A DNA stretch of 64,000 bases from Gavia stellata (lineage: Eukaryota > Chordata > Aves > Gaviiformes > Gaviidae). The DNA is taken from positions 26,543,943 through 26,607,942 of the forward strand of contig NC_082600.1 in NCBI RefSeq assembly GCF_030936135.1. Reading direction: 5' to 3'. Every line of letters begins with the position of its first letter. Positions within the stretch are counted from its first letter, which is position 1. Below, one piece after another: positions 12,801 to 27,800 of this stretch. The translations under genes and the position numbers were made by a program. The notes beneath the pieces are model-generated. The model was given only the letters and a program-made list of their open reading frames with translations. It was not told where the DNA came from and did no database searches.

Positions 12801-15800
12801 ACAAGGCAATATAGCTGTGAAGCTTGGGGTCAAAAGAAATCTTGCAAGAGAAGCAGATTTGGGCTGGGTAGGACTCCATAGCCATGGACCATGCATTTGA
12901 ACGCAATCTTGAAGCTGAAAGAAGCTGGCTGCACTAAACCCCGCTGCCTACTTGCCATCATCCTAAGACTGGCAAGAATTTGCTTCTTATGAGATATGTT
13001 ATCATTTGCTCAGCTCAGCCACCAGTCACCTAGACTCTGTTAGAAATGAAATGTGGGGCAGAAACTGAGAGAAGCCACGTAAAACTACATGCTAAAGGAG
13101 CTGCTGGCTGGGTCTCAGACTGTGCAGAGGCCTGTGACCTTCCTGATAGCTGAGGCAGGAAGTGTTGGTGGTCTAGCAGATACAAAGACTAGGGAAGATG
13201 CACCTCGTTGTAATGTCATAAACCTTTTTGTGATTTCCAGTGTGACCCTGGAGTGGCTGATGTCTGGGTCACTGGGTATTCCGACTACGGCAGTTCCACC
13301 TAAAAAGGACACTAGAGACAAAAGAATCGAGGAGAGGAGGAAGAACAGGTTGCACACCAAAGCCTGCTAAAGGAGCAAGGCTCTGAGAGCACTGCATGCT
13401 TTTTGATTTGACAAAGTCCTGTAAACAGTCGGAGATTGAGAGAGCAAAAATGGAGAGAGGAAGAAGTCACTGGACGTGCAAAGCAAGGACAGAGTACACC
13501 AGCACAGAGCTCCTTTAAAGATTCAACGCCACAAAGGCTCTCCAGAGACCCTGAGCCCTCAGACTGTGGAGAAGCTGGTGGTTCAGCTCTGGGAGGACGT
13601 TTCACTCACACAAGCGTGCAGATGCTGGAGCAAGCAGGCTGCTCCCGGCTCTGTCGGCAGCATGGCCATGCTACTGCTGGATGGCAGCGGGAGACTGGGC
13701 CTGGCTTTGTCCTCTTTTGCAGCCCAGCCTGAGATGAATATTCAGGAGCTGGAGAGACATTCCCACCTGTGGCGTTCAGGGCTCTGGGCAGGGTCTGCCT
13801 GAAAAGGCCCTTGCCCGGCCGCCTGTCAGAGCTTCGCAGGCTCTCAGCTGCCCTCTCCAGCTGAACGTCCACTGCGCATCCCCGTGGCTCACCGGCCTGC
13901 GGGTCGGCAGGCAGCCCTCGCCCAGCTGCGGCAGGACACGGGTCAGGCCAGGCCTTGGCGCCGTGGCCGTTCGGAGCTGGCCACACAGTGGGATTTCTCG
14001 CTAATTGGCTGCCTGGTGGAAGGCTGAGCGGGACAGGGGCTGCCATGGGAGCCTGGCCACAGCGAAAGGCAGTGACAGCTTGGCTGGCCTCCGTAGAGCT
14101 GTGCCTTCTAGCTCCTCAGCTGCCCAAGGAGCAGGTGCCTGCAGAGCAGCTCTCCTACTACAGCAAACTTCCCAAAGACGTTTAAAGGGAAACTGCATCA
14201 ACAGGCCCCCAGGCTGTCCCTTAGACGGAGGAGGCATATACAAGAAATGCGTCACCAGTGTGTCACTGGGCATTTGGGGCAGATCTGTTCCCGCTCTGCT
14301 TGTAGGGACAATACACAGAAGAAGCTGCTATTCCACTGGCTCTTCTCTGCAGGGGCTCCCAGCTCTTGGTAAAACTTGTAGCAAAATACAGTTATGGGAC
14401 AAAAGCATCTCCATGGACAGACAGACCTGTGGAGGCAGCTAGTAAAACGTGCTCAGTGGTAGTGTGGGAGAAAGTCCCTGTATGTAAGCAACAAATACCA
14501 AGGAGGGAACAGACTGGTGAGACTGGTCCAAGGGGAGGAATGAAGCGCTGTGCAGAGGTGCCCTGTTAGGTTCAGGCAAATGAGCATGGGAATGAGAAAC
14601 AGTCTAATCTCTCCTGAACTAATTTATGCTTTTCAGCAGGAGACTGTGAATGTTGCTCAGCAAACACAACTAAATTAAGAGCTACCTGGGAACAGAGCTG
14701 CCCTTGCCCACAGAGCAGCATTCCCTGTAGCAGGAGAAGGTCAGATCCTTATCCTCTTTTGACAACAGACATGTGGAAGGTGTTTGCAGCAAACTGAATT
14801 TCTTCACTTGATGCTCATTTTGGCAGCTATTTCTGGGGTCTCCTCTTCCTGGTTCCGTTTTGCTTTTGTTGATCTCTTTTTGCACTAGAGAAAACTGTAA
14901 ACTTAGGGCCCAGATCAGTGATGCCCCTTCCATTTTGCAGGTTCCCGAAGAGTCCTGGATTTGCCAGTGCTCGTTTTATCTCGTGGCCATTGAATTCCAT
15001 GGACCCATTTCCCAAACCCCTTGCAGAGCACTACCTCTACCCTGTATTAGCAAAATCCAGTCAATCACGTAGAAATTCTTCCCAGAAGAAATTCAAGGCT
15101 CTGATATTTTATAGGCGCTTTGAAAATATTTCAGACAGAAGAGCTGGAAATGCTCTAGGGGCTCCTGCCAGTCCCTCCAACAAAGGCCAGCACATGCTTG
15201 TTCTTACTGCAAACTGCAGATGATTTTGTCCATTTCTAGGCAGAAGCAATGCCCTTTAGGACTGTCAGAGACTGACAGGAAACAGAACAAAAATGTCGCA
15301 AATTACAGGAAAATATCAGCTCCCCAGGCAAACTGCTATCAATGGCGAGTCAGCCCTGAAATATTTGGGTCTTTATTTCACTTATTACTCATAATTTCCT
15401 TTTCCCTCTGCCAATTCCTGTGGTGCCACCTCTCTAGAATCCCTCTCCCTTCTCTATCTGTACAGTTTGCAAAGTGTCTCAGTTCTCACTTTATCACCAA
15501 GGACCCAACCTTTCCCCTGAACTCAGTCTTCAGCTCCCTAATTGTTTTTGTTGCTCTTCTTAGGACTCACATCTTTTTTTCCAGTAAGCTCTGGTAACAC
15601 AGCCAAGTCATGGCACTATGTCAACTGCAGGGGGAAGAAGCACGTGGGCTGCAAGAGCGTAGGCATATGCTTTATTTTTAATACCCCCATTAGGTGCAGT
15701 GAGGTTACTTACATATAACATTAGAAACGTGCACAAGACCATGTCCTCCCACTCTCACACCGCAGCACTCATACAGCTTTTTCACAGAATCACAGAATCA

Positions 15801-18800
15801 TTAAGGTTGGAAAAGACCTGCAAGATCATCAAGTGCAATCATCAGCCCAACACCACCATGCCCACTAAACCATGTCCCGCAATGCCACGTCTACACATTT
15901 TTTGAACACTTTTCCAACAACAAGGTTACATTACAAACCCGCACTCAGCGTACTTTGATCTGTGTCCCACTTTTTTTTCCCTCCTGTTCAGTGTGAGGGT
16001 TTCAGATCATTTTCCATCACACTGATAAGCCTGTGGTTTTGGTGCAGAATCCTGACACATACTTTACTGTCCAGGCTCTTGTGCCTGAATTCAGTGCCCA
16101 GGTAGGTAAACTTTAGAAATGACTGCACAATGTACCTACATGCTAAGGAGCTGCCTGTGTGCAAAAGGAAACACCTTCAAAGATACCAGGTCACTGCAAT
16201 GAAGTGAACAAATGGCCTGTGCATTACAAAAAGAAAGCGTTTTGCAGCTGAGAAGGGGTAACTTCAAAACCAGGAAATGAAAAGTGATTCTCTGCAGTCT
16301 AGCGCTAGGTTTTGGGGTGGGGGAAGGTTACATTACTCAGCTGCATTTTGGAGGAGAGAGGAGCTCCCATAGTCTTTAATATCAACTAATTTTAATCAAA
16401 ACTGTAGGCAAATCTCAGAAGCAACATAAAAATCTTACAGCTTCAGCTGTTCTTCTCCCACTTTCCTGCAGACTTTGAAATAAGAGCAAAATGATATGAT
16501 ACTAATGGTAAGAAACATTAAAAGAAAAGTTGAGTTACTGGTAAAAAATATTAAAAAGGGGAACAAATCGAGTACAAACCATCTTACCAACATTGGTCTC
16601 CCAGCTGGCCTCTGAACAGTATGCTGCAAGGTACTGTTACCTATGCCACCTCCCTCAACCAGTCTCCCCCAGACAACTCCTTTGAATCTCCATTTCATAC
16701 GGCAGAGAGCATTCCCATAGTGAGTGCCCCTGAAAATGACACTCACGCTCCCCCTGAGTATCCTGCTTTCATTTTAGCTGAAGGGAAGGGAGAATATGTG
16801 GACACACATGTCAGGTAATGTTTTACTATCAGAAGAAAGGAGTGTATGTAACAGAAGATGGAGGGGGGAACATAGAAACCTCAGTGCATGCAGTGACCGT
16901 AAAGAGGAATGGATGAGGCTTCTCTTTATGCCTCAAAATGACTGGGAACAGAGTAACACAAAGCCTTTCCCCATGGATTTCGAAGCCTATAAAGAAACAA
17001 GATATGGCTTTAGAAACTGCTCATGGTAGAGATGTGAAAAGCTGAGCGAGCACCAAATGCTAGATGACCAGTGCAAACTCCCCTGCATCTCCCAGATGAT
17101 GGTGAGTAAGAGCGAACAAAGAATGAAACCAAAATGAGAGTATCCATGCAGAAGTTATGGTGAGGTAGGAGACAACACTACCAAATGTTGGCTGACAGGG
17201 GAGTTATAATATACTGCACCTAACAGATTGTCTGAGAACTTCTAAGTCCCAGCATGTAAGTAAAAATAGTATTTTTATTACAATAGCTGGACTGAGCTAG
17301 GTCTTACAGAAAAAGAGCTTCAAGGCTAAGTTATGGCAAGACACCAATAGCATAAGGCAGAAGTGCGTGGATGGTAGGAGGAAGAGATGGAGGGGAAAGA
17401 CTGAGGGCAACCCATGCTACATGCAGATAGCCAAACAATAAGCAAGGAACAGCAGCTTTTTAAGTCATAAACAAAGGAAGGCTTTATGTGTTTGCATTAA
17501 GAGTACATGCAGTAGCCATCACCTTTTTTACCTCTTAGCAAATAACTTACTGATAGCTGAGGAAGACAACCACAGAAAGCAACAAGCAGGAGATAAAGGA
17601 ACCTGCACCACCTTAATACCCAGTTGCTCCAGCAAGTTAGTGAGTTGCACTTCCCCTCCCAGGCGGGGCTGATTTTTTTAGTAGCAACACCTGCAAGCTG
17701 GGTCCCTTAAAATCCTGCAAGCTCACAGTAAGATCTGGTCCTAGCTGCAAAGAACTAAGATCTCTGTTAGATACAAGGCAGCACATAAATGGGGACAGAC
17801 AGAATCTGTTCGAGGTCAGGCAATAAAGCAGTGGCAGAGCTGGATCTAGAAACCCTGTCCCAGGTCAGGCCTGCAGTTAGTCAGTGGTGTGGTTGCTGCT
17901 TTCTCCCTGAGCTGCTTTAAGAGTCTCCCGAGTCAACACCCTGACACCCAAAAAAATTACTCCATCTCATGTAGTCTGATTTGCTTCCCCCAACTGGGTG
18001 AGTTTTTCAAAGGCCAGTTCAGAATGGACACTCTTGCAGTGGCTACCGTGCTGTCCTCCCTGTCCACACACCACCATATACAGAGAACACGAAGAGGGTA
18101 GTGGCTTCTGGAGCTGGCAGTCCCCTGCCACTAAGCAGGCATAAGAATGAAACTAACTTTAGTTTAAGTTGCTTGCTCATAAAATGTAAAACTGAAATAA
18201 TGACAATATCTCTGCTGCTGCAAAACTTTGTTTTACTGAATGCTGTTACCTTCTGCATCACGTTTGGGGAATTTTAAACAGGCAAATGGAAGAAGGTCTG
18301 ATTGAAGATGAAGTTAAGTGAAAGAAATTGTCTCATTTAGCACATGACAGGATTCATCTGTGTTCCCAAGTCCACTGAGGTAGCATCATGGGCGTTTCAT
18401 ATTCATGAGCTGCTGCGACACTGTGTCCCCTCATTTACAAAGCACCGTGTTCAGCAAATTCTGTCCCTGTGGACACTCCATGCATTTCATGGTCTTGTCA
18501 GAGAGACATCAAACACTTCAGTAACCAAATACCAGAAAATGGCTTTAATTAGCGCATCTCAATGCAATAAATAATTTTTCTCTCTAAGTGGAAAAATGGA
18601 GAATTAAAAAAAAAAGAAAAGAAAAAAGTGAAAAGCAACATGCAAAAAAAAATTCTTCAAAAAACCATAAGGAACAAGGGACAGAGACAGCTTCTGCTGA
18701 ACACACAAACAAGCTTGAAGCCTCTTGGAAGCTTTCTCAGGAGAGCAGCAGGCAAATGGAGAGGATAAAGAACACTTCTTTGGATGCTTGGACATTAATT

Positions 18801-21800
18801 TCATAGGGCTGCCTTTCCCTGACTGAAATTGCCCTACTAGTAGGCCAATATGGAACAGCGTACCTGCCTGATCAGCCAGCAGGGAGATGAAAACAGTAGA
18901 GTGAAAAGCAGGCCTTACCACAGCTACTAGGGCACTGTCTTAAAATCTGAGACAAGCAGAAGATAACCTGAGAGGCCCATGTCCCAAAGCACCCTTTTAA
19001 GAAGAGAACGATAACAGCAAAACCTGGCCAAGCTGATGGGAAAAGTCACCCAGTGAGCATGTGCCAGAGGATTCATAGGATCTAGGGGAGGTCATGCAGC
19101 AGATTTAGGACTGACCCTCCAGCCTTGCCTTAAAAGATTATGCATTTGCCTTGCATCAGACAAAATAAGTTTTTCTTCAGCCACCAAGCTCTGACAATAC
19201 TGTCAGCTAGATGGATGACTGGCTGGGAGGTCGGGTGGTCCATGAGACACTCTACTTGCTTTGATAGTGTTGTACTTTCACAGACTGCTTGGCATGGCAT
19301 GGCTTCCTCCTCACCTGAGAGCTTGCTGAGGGCAGGCATCAGGCATATTTGCTACTTCCCAAGGCTGCTACTGACACAAAACCTCTGCCCAGTTTCAACC
19401 CCTGGGAAGTGAGAAGAGACACAGGGCACAGAACAGCCCTGTCAGATGAGTCGCTGGGCTCAGTGCAGGGCTTCAACAGGCAGTAATCCATGGCTTGTAT
19501 TGTGCAATAAGTAAGAGCAGACACTGATGGCTTTAAAGATGAGGAAGGTCTTAATGCATAGGTTTGTTCACCAGCAGCAGAAAACAGGAGAGACTGGAGG
19601 CCAGGCTCAGGACCTGGAGTCCACCATATTCTTGAGGTTATCAGCATTTAGAGTAGTAACACACCTCCTAGCCTTACCAACAGCCCCCTGACAGAGCACT
19701 ATGTCTGCCCTCCTTTTCAGGAATGTCTGCTTTCCCCTTTTCAAAGGCTGTTCCCTGTTCCTTTGCAGTATTTGCCTCCTGAAACATACTCAGAAGGTGG
19801 TGGGGCAGCAGATGAGAAGGCATGAGGTGCCCAGGGAGGATCTGGTGAACTCAGAAACACAAAATCCTCCTCAACAATGCTGGAGATGAGTGATTTTGCA
19901 TTAGAGCATTACTGTGGCAGGGAAAGCAGCTTCTCAGGATGCTTCTGTGGAAGTATGTTCGGGAGCAGGCGTGTCTGATTCTATTTCATCCTCTTCATGT
20001 TACACTGGAAAAACAAGACAAACTACATTTCTTTTATGCTAAATCCTTAGGTTTTTTTATTCTTTCTTATATATATTTATTAAAAAATGCCTCTTTGATC
20101 GGCAGCACCCATGACACTTCCACATCCAGCAACTCCTCAGAAGCCTCCCTCCCTCCACACAAGGCCACCGCTGCTGACAGCCAGCTGGGTTTGATCAGAG
20201 CCACTCAGAATAGGATTTTCATAAGACAGATGAGGAATCTTACTGCTGTCTCTCATATCAGATGAGAAACTGAGGGGGAGGGGGGATGAGTCCTGCGGGA
20301 ACAACACTACAATCAAGGGCTATACGGTTCTCTCCCTGTCCCTCCACTGCTGCAATTTTCAAAGGAGTTTGCCTCAGGCAGTTTTAAATGATGGTGTCTC
20401 AATTCTGTAATCATCTTTCAAGAGCTTTTTCTTAAAGGGTATTTTAGGTAAACCTAGTCCGTCAACTACACTTACGGACTCAGCAATCACAGACCCAATA
20501 TGACTGTGTATCTACCATATCACAGAATTTAGTGATGGAAGATGCTTACCCAGACCATCATTTTCAGCCCCCAACAAGCTGTGTGCGCTCCCTTGCAATT
20601 TAAGCTGCCCACTGCCCCTTGGCCAGTGGTCTGCTGCTTCAAATAGGACTTCAGACATAACCCTTGGGACGTATTCTCTGCTCCCCCCTGCCCACTGTGA
20701 CTGTCAGGAGGGAGATTTCCTTGAACACCAGAGGCTCTAGATCACAATGCCATCAGTCACTGGAGGAGTTCAAACTGGCCTGGACCAACAGCTCAGTGGA
20801 AACCATCAGGTTGGCTGAGTCTGCCCTTCTCTAACCTTGCGCAGAGACTTGGGGTAGTGTGTTAGGGAAGCAGCCAAGGGGAGGACTGCGGTGTGCTGAC
20901 AGAGCCACATACGAAGTCACAGTGCAGAATCCCAGAAACTCAGCAGCCACCGTCACTCTCTGCCCCAGGCCCCTGTCTTCAGCCCATTCACACCACTTCC
21001 AAAACACCATGTTTTTCACTCCGTCTCCATTTCACTGATGCTCAGAACTTTTCATCCATTTAACTCTCCCCAAACCACTCTACCACTGCCTCCTGAGCCT
21101 ATGAAGTACCCACTGGCCATATCCCTGACTGTTCCTGCAAATTCCTCCCTCTTTTACCCCCTCATGCTCAGCCAATGTAGCTGTCCTTGCAGCTCACGGC
21201 CCCTGGAATCCACCAGCACTTAGTGTGTTCTGTAAAAACAGCAGCTCACTAGGGAAGCAATTGACAAACTTTATCAGGAATGACAGAGCCAACAATAACC
21301 CACACTGCACTCTATTCTCAGCTCTGTTTGGAGCAATTTCATCATTGGTGCATATTTGCATGCAGCTCAAGAGGTGTTTGATATTTTATGGCTGCAAATT
21401 CCAGGTGCTGGATATCCCGTGAGGGCTGTCTCCCACGTGACAGACAGACATCACTCCCCAGAAGGATGTAGGGACCATGGCATATGCCCACTTCCTCCTC
21501 AGTTGTGCACAGAGCCTGGACTCCCATCCTGTTCAAATGCAAAGGAGCTGCTGGCACATGCCAGAAGGGTAAGAAGTCCTGCTAGAGGTTTGACATTGTA
21601 TAGAGAGGTATAATCGTCAGCTCTGCTGCCTTGAGGAGTCTTCCCAGCACGCAGGAAGGGGGTTTGCCTTGAGGGCACAGATCTAGTGACTGTCTCCTGG
21701 CAGCTTTCCTCACCTGCGGGTCAGGTTTGGGTTGTCTGTGTAGCACAGTCAGGCTTTCGTTTCAATCAGCTGTCTCATTCGCACACACTATCTGCTTTAA

Positions 21801-24800
21801 AATAACAAGCCGTTGTTCCTGCAGACAGAGAATCACACATAACATCCCAATCCTCCAAGAAAAGCCCTGTTCTAGGAGCTATGCATCCCAAGGGTAACAG
21901 AGAGAAGGGGGGAAGGGAACTCTGAAGACGGGGCAACAGTCTATGGGAGAAGAATAGCTGGGAGAGAGATGACAACCTTAGCTAACAAGCCCCCACAGAG
22001 TGCTGAGGAGAAAAATCCAAGGGCAATGTAGTGAGGAGACAGGCACCTAGGGGAGCGCAATTCAGCAGTGCAGCACTGGTGGACAAGAAAGGAACAACTT
22101 TCAGCCAAAAGGACAAAGCAGTTTGCTGAGGGGGGGTGGGGGGAGAATGCCAGCATTTCTCACCCCAACAGGAAACAGCCCTTTGTAGCTACATGCCAGA
22201 AGGAGACATACAAGCAGAGTAAAGCCAAATGAAATACCCAAGCAAAGTCGAAGCAGAGACTCTACTGCCTTGCTGGAGAAAGGAGCAAAGGGAGGGGAAA
22301 GCCCTTCAACGTGAACTTGGTTGTCCTGTCTTCCCTCCCACCTCATGACAAAGAATAGTCTGCCCTTGGGAGAAGCTCTTGGCTGCTACAGAAAAGGAAG
22401 CAGTGCTCCGCAGAGAGCACTTTTTAAATTCCACTGATAGTCTCACATCTCCCGTCTCATGCAGTTTCCCTGCCATACAGAGCTCACTCACTGCTGCCCA
22501 TTTCCCCTGTTGACATGGACGGAAAATTGAGCAATTACCCTTAAACTCCTCTCTCTCAGATTGCCCAAATTGCTACATACACAGATTAAGCCCCCAATTG
22601 CCCCTGGCCAAAAGTGACTCAACTAGGCCTGTCCTTTAGGAATTAAACACCTTTGTGTTCCTTGTGAAGGTTTATTATTCCTCAAGTTGTGATGCATTAA
22701 ATCCTGCTACAGCAGGTTTCCCACCATGCAGAGGAGCTGGGCCCCCCCATGACAAGGTTCAGCTGGACACACATCCACCTAGCAAAGGTATGTTATCCAT
22801 TTGCTATGCCTGTGTACTAGCATGTACCAGTGTGTGTTCAGGAGGCTGGGCACTAAGCTCACAGCAGTTGCTGTAGGAAACCCCAATATCCATCAACTAG
22901 ACACTCCAGAGCTATTTCTGAAGAGACACCACACTGTTTTGAAACAGTCTTTCCAGCCTGGAGTTTTACAGGAGCAAATGGTGCTTTTAGTCAAACACAT
23001 GTCTTTGCTTTCCTATAACTCAAAACTGGCTCCTCTTTAAAGTGGCTCTCTTGTCCTGGACTAGCCTCTATGAAGAAGAAATATGGATTAGAGAAAATGA
23101 ATTCTGAGCACGACTGAAGCCAATGTACTTCACTGCTAGTATTTCAACAGTTTGTATTGCGCAGTATGGATGACTTGCACCTTCTGGGTTTCCCTGTGCA
23201 ACTGTAAGGAATGGCTGAAATTGCATAGTTCCATGCATGTCCCTGTCTGGTCCACCCACTGATAATCTCCCATGTTACTTCAGTCTTTCTACACAGCCTG
23301 AGAAGCAACTGTCCTTCTCTCCCAAAACTCCCATGGAGATGAGGAATCAGATGCTATTTCATCCACAAGGTGAAAGGCCAGGAGCAGTGAGAGAATTCTA
23401 CTTTTATTTCTGAAACTACAAGGCATAACAAGCCCAAAAGTCTCCACTTGGCTGTACAACCTTGCCTCCATTCTCCACATGCTAAACTGGGCTCTCTCCA
23501 GGCCCTGTGCTTTTTTAACACTTTCTCCAATGGACTCCAAAGTCTGAGCCTTTGGGTGTTAGTGCTGTATAAGTGATCATAACTGAGCACATTTCAAATA
23601 CACAAGAATACCTTTTTAAGGGCATATAGTTTTGTCCTTCATTCTTCTAATGAAAAGGTTGGATGGGGGACAAACAATGTTAATGGAATGGTACAGCTCA
23701 GCTTTCTAATAGGTTAAAGGAAGGCGATCCAAATGTATTGGTTGACAGCAGCAATCATTAGCAACTGCGCCTGTTCATATTAAGGTATACAAGCTAACAT
23801 ATTATGCAGCACAAAATAACCGTGACCCATCCTTGGGGATCCATACGCCAATGTCTTGATTTTTGTATGTTTAGAATCTGAGCTTTACTGTTACAGTTAA
23901 GGACAGAAGCCCAAGTGCAGTTCTGTGTGAAGGGGAGGCTGATATGACTCAACTTACTGCACAGCCACAGCATGCTACTCCCTGCCTTCTACAGTGGGCA
24001 GTTATTTGTATCTCTCTTCTTATTCAAAAAAGTAATTTTGTTCAGGTTCCGGAGTTTGTTTATACGTCACTTTTCTCCACTGCAATTGCTGAGCCCACAT
24101 GGAAAACTCCTCTCCCAGAATAGCTTGCTTAATCTCCCTGTAGAAGTAGGACCACAAGCATGCAATGCACTGATCCATTTAGAGATTTTCAATATGCAAA
24201 TTAGATCCACAACCCAGTGTATTTGACTGTAGCAGAAACTGCCTGGGTAGGAACTATAATCAGATTAGTGGGATCTTTCTTCAAACACATAGATTTAATC
24301 CAAAACTGAACTCTGGTATGCAAACAATCCAAATTCAACTGTTAATCGTAGGTTAGGCACAGATAAATAAGGCAAGTGTATTAGGACTTGCCATGTCTTC
24401 ATACCATGTGCTGCATCAATTCTATTCTGTATTTATTACCCAAGGTCTTGGAGCACTAAAAGTCACATGCTGCAAACATGTGGCAAGCATTTTTATGCCT
24501 GGTTATCAAAGACAGTTGTTAATACTCTGAATAGAAGACCAAGGTTCAACAAAAAGGACAGCAAGTATGCAAACAGTCAAAGAGCTGTTCCGAACAGACT
24601 ATCAGCCTCAGTGACATATGCTGAAATTTAAGAAGCCCATGAAACTTCCCAGGGGGAAAATTAAGTCTATTCTGAAGATGCCAATGCTATAAAGGTGCCA
24701 CTTCTGGCAGTCCTATGTCGCAATGCTTAATCTGTCTGGAAGACCCAAATAAGTTTTCATGTAATCTCATTAACCATACTGATGTCTGATCCTTTGCAAC

Positions 24801-27800
24801 TCCTGATAATTCTTCTGATGCTTGGTGATATTTTACAGATGCAACTTTTTATACACTGTATAAAATTCCTAGCCCTTGAAAACTGAGGTAGCTCCTAGAC
24901 TTAATTTATTTCTATGCTCCACACAGTTCTCTAGTGTTCGTCTCAAAATTCATATTGTGGATTTTTCCTGAGATTTCTCTTGGCTCATGCAGTCCTAGAA
25001 GAGCAGGTGATATGCACTATAAAGAAAACTAGTGCTAAGTCAGGAGTCCAGTAGATTTCACAGCAGCCTGTACAGGGATGGGATGGGATGGGATTACCCA
25101 CTGGTGCCTATGTTTAGCTTATGATCTATGATCTTGGGTTAGGGCAAGCAGATTTTTTAAATTAAGAATTCCCTCATGACAGACACCCCAAGAGAGTGGT
25201 GCAGGCACTCATCCTGATGGGAACAAGACAAGGATGTTACCTTAAAACATAAGAGAGGCTTTAAGTAGAGCATACTATCACCTAAACTAGGAGACAGCAG
25301 TCATTTCTTCCCTGCTCTTAACCTTTTCTTGCTCTTTTAGTTCTCTTTTTGCCCCACTCCACTATACTCCATGTGGAGGTAATCACAGAGAAAAGCATGT
25401 CCTTGACACTTTCCTTCTTCCCATTCTGTGTTAATGAAGAGCCAGAGTTACACCACAGGTTCACTTCCTCATCCTCCCCTCCATCTTCTTTGCTCTCTCT
25501 CTCTCTCATTCAGCAGCTGGGGAGACATAAGCAGCTCCCGCATTTGTTTACCCCCAGGGTGATTCATTTCCTCGCAATTTCTTACAAGATGCCTCTGCTC
25601 ACTTTACTGGAGAACCCCCAGACATGCAAGAAGGCAGTTCTTGCAGTCAAGTAGGTGATACCTTACCTCCTCCATCATCTGATGCCTCCAGGCTCTGCTG
25701 TCTGAGACGATGGCTGCAGCAAAACACAAGGAAGAAAGAATTTAAATTGCAAGCCCAGAAAAGCATCTTGTGTCTCCTTCCTCCCCACAAGCCTCATGGC
25801 CTGTCAAGGGAAGAGTTCCCAGGTACGCTTAGCCTGCAGACTGACCTTCTTCCATACCCCTCATTGCTGGACTCGGCAGAAATCTCTGCTTAGAGTGCTT
25901 AAGCAAGATGCCTTGTACCTGTGACAAACCCCTAGGCTGCAGACAGTAGGGCCTGGGGTGGGTCTGGGAGGAAAGCTGATGCTTTCTACTTTTCCTTCTT
26001 TCTGTTGTATGGGAGTGACAGAGACACTACTTACTTCATATCCAGGCAACTATAGAGTGACCAGCCCTGCCCCATCCTGGGACACATGATGTAAATTCAA
26101 GCCAGGCTCTACACCCTTCCCAAGCTCCAGATCTTGGTGTACTGGTGCTTAGAGTCGCATGTCCCTTCTCCATGAGATCAGATGTAAAAGTTGTGGAAGA
26201 AGTCTCAGTAACAATGGGAACTTACTCTTCTACTTCTTCTGCATGCTTTCTTCCTGACCTGCAAGATAAGGAAAGGCTTATGCTTAGAAAAGGCTAGAGA
26301 AAATTTAAAAACTGCACCTTTCCCTATATCACTGTTACTGTGCAAAACAGTTCCTATACCAGGTCCAATATAACACAATCACACCTTTAAAGAGTTCTGA
26401 GTGACCATTAAACCAGTGTATCAAAAAGTCCCTGAGTGCATCAGATTGAAGCAAAACCATTTGGGTCAAAAAAGACAGCCATGCCCAGATACTTTTTCAT
26501 CTCCTCTGCTATCAGCTGCAGGTAAAGCTTGCCTTACCTGAGTAGAGAGGTCAGCACATTAAGGAATGAAGAAGATGCTATACATTGTCTATCTATCCCT
26601 GAGACATCAAGAGGTCCTTCCTCCCGCTGGTCATGCATAAAGATTATCTGGTTGCCTTTGTATGTTAGGAGCCCCACCTGAGCTGGCCAAGTTCAGATCA
26701 GACATGCTGTTGCTGCAGTAAATCAGGGTTGATCTGGCTGAGGTAACAGGAGTTCATAATAATAACGGGGGATGGGGGGGAGAGGGGGGCGGGGAGGCAC
26801 TGGCAAATGGCAGCTCCCTTGCTCTCCACCCCAGCAAGTCCAGAAGTAATTCAGTCCCGATTAGGGACGCTTGTTCAATATTCAAAATGTAAAACATGGA
26901 GGTTGCTGAACCAGCACTTTGAAAAGTTAATTAAATGCCAGGTTTCTTTTTAGCAGATACTCCATCACTCGCTGATTGCTTTGGCCATTTTGCAGAGTGA
27001 AGTTTCATCTCTATGCATTGGGAATAAATATTCTCCCCTCCCTTGAAGTCAGGGTGCTATGACAAAGAATACATGGGTCTCTCCCCTACCACACGCGCTG
27101 TCCCAGGACACACCAAGATGTAAGAGAAGTTGCTTCATTACCTTGCACTGCTCCTTTCAAAGCACTTCCATGAGATGGGACTTGCCTCTCCTCATCTGCT
27201 CTCTGTTCTAGCAGGTTATGGTCCTTATCTAGCTCTCCTGTGAACAATCTACTCTTCTAAGAGCAAGGAGCAGGGCACAGAGGATGTCTAGCTATGAGAA
27301 GAAGGCCCCTTGTCTCCACTGCTCTCCCTGGAGCTTGCAGTCTGTGAGAAGCTAAAGATTACACTGAATCAGTGATCTGAGCCCAGTAATATCCACTGCT
27401 ATAATCAGAACTTCAGCTGTGTAGGTGACATCTGCATTTGGGCTTTCAGCTATATCTGCACACTTCTGTTCATCAGAAGAGGCAGAACTGCAATGGAGTT
27501 GGGGAATTTAGGAAAGAGATCTTCCAGTGAGGAGTAATTGTCCAGCTCCATCCTTCCGCCTAGTGGTAGTGCAAAGCACCTTTTGTGAACCCCCTGATAC
27601 TATGGAGAAAGAAAGGGATGGCTTCAGAGAGCCCACCGCCAGCTCTCACTGGAGTTTAAAATCTGAGAAGACAGAGATAGAAAGATGATGCAAGATTTAT
27701 CCTATTTTTGTCCCTCCCTTCTGCCATCACAGAACTGCTTCCCACACCCTGTCTTCAGAGCCTTGCCCTCACTGAGCTGAAACATCCCAAATGATGGCTT

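Larger units (their letters stand above)
12635..25666 (-). other. IFT43: IFT43 intron 5
   Basis: A 13-kb intron. It contains a CR1 fragment at 15.78 kb, a MIR-like scrap at 17.8 kb, a small GC- and CpG-richer patch at about 13.78-14.08 kb, a G-run at 22130-22143 and four GGGAT units at 25075-25094. The open frames inside have no recognisable family or splice-consistent context. Confidence 0.8.
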
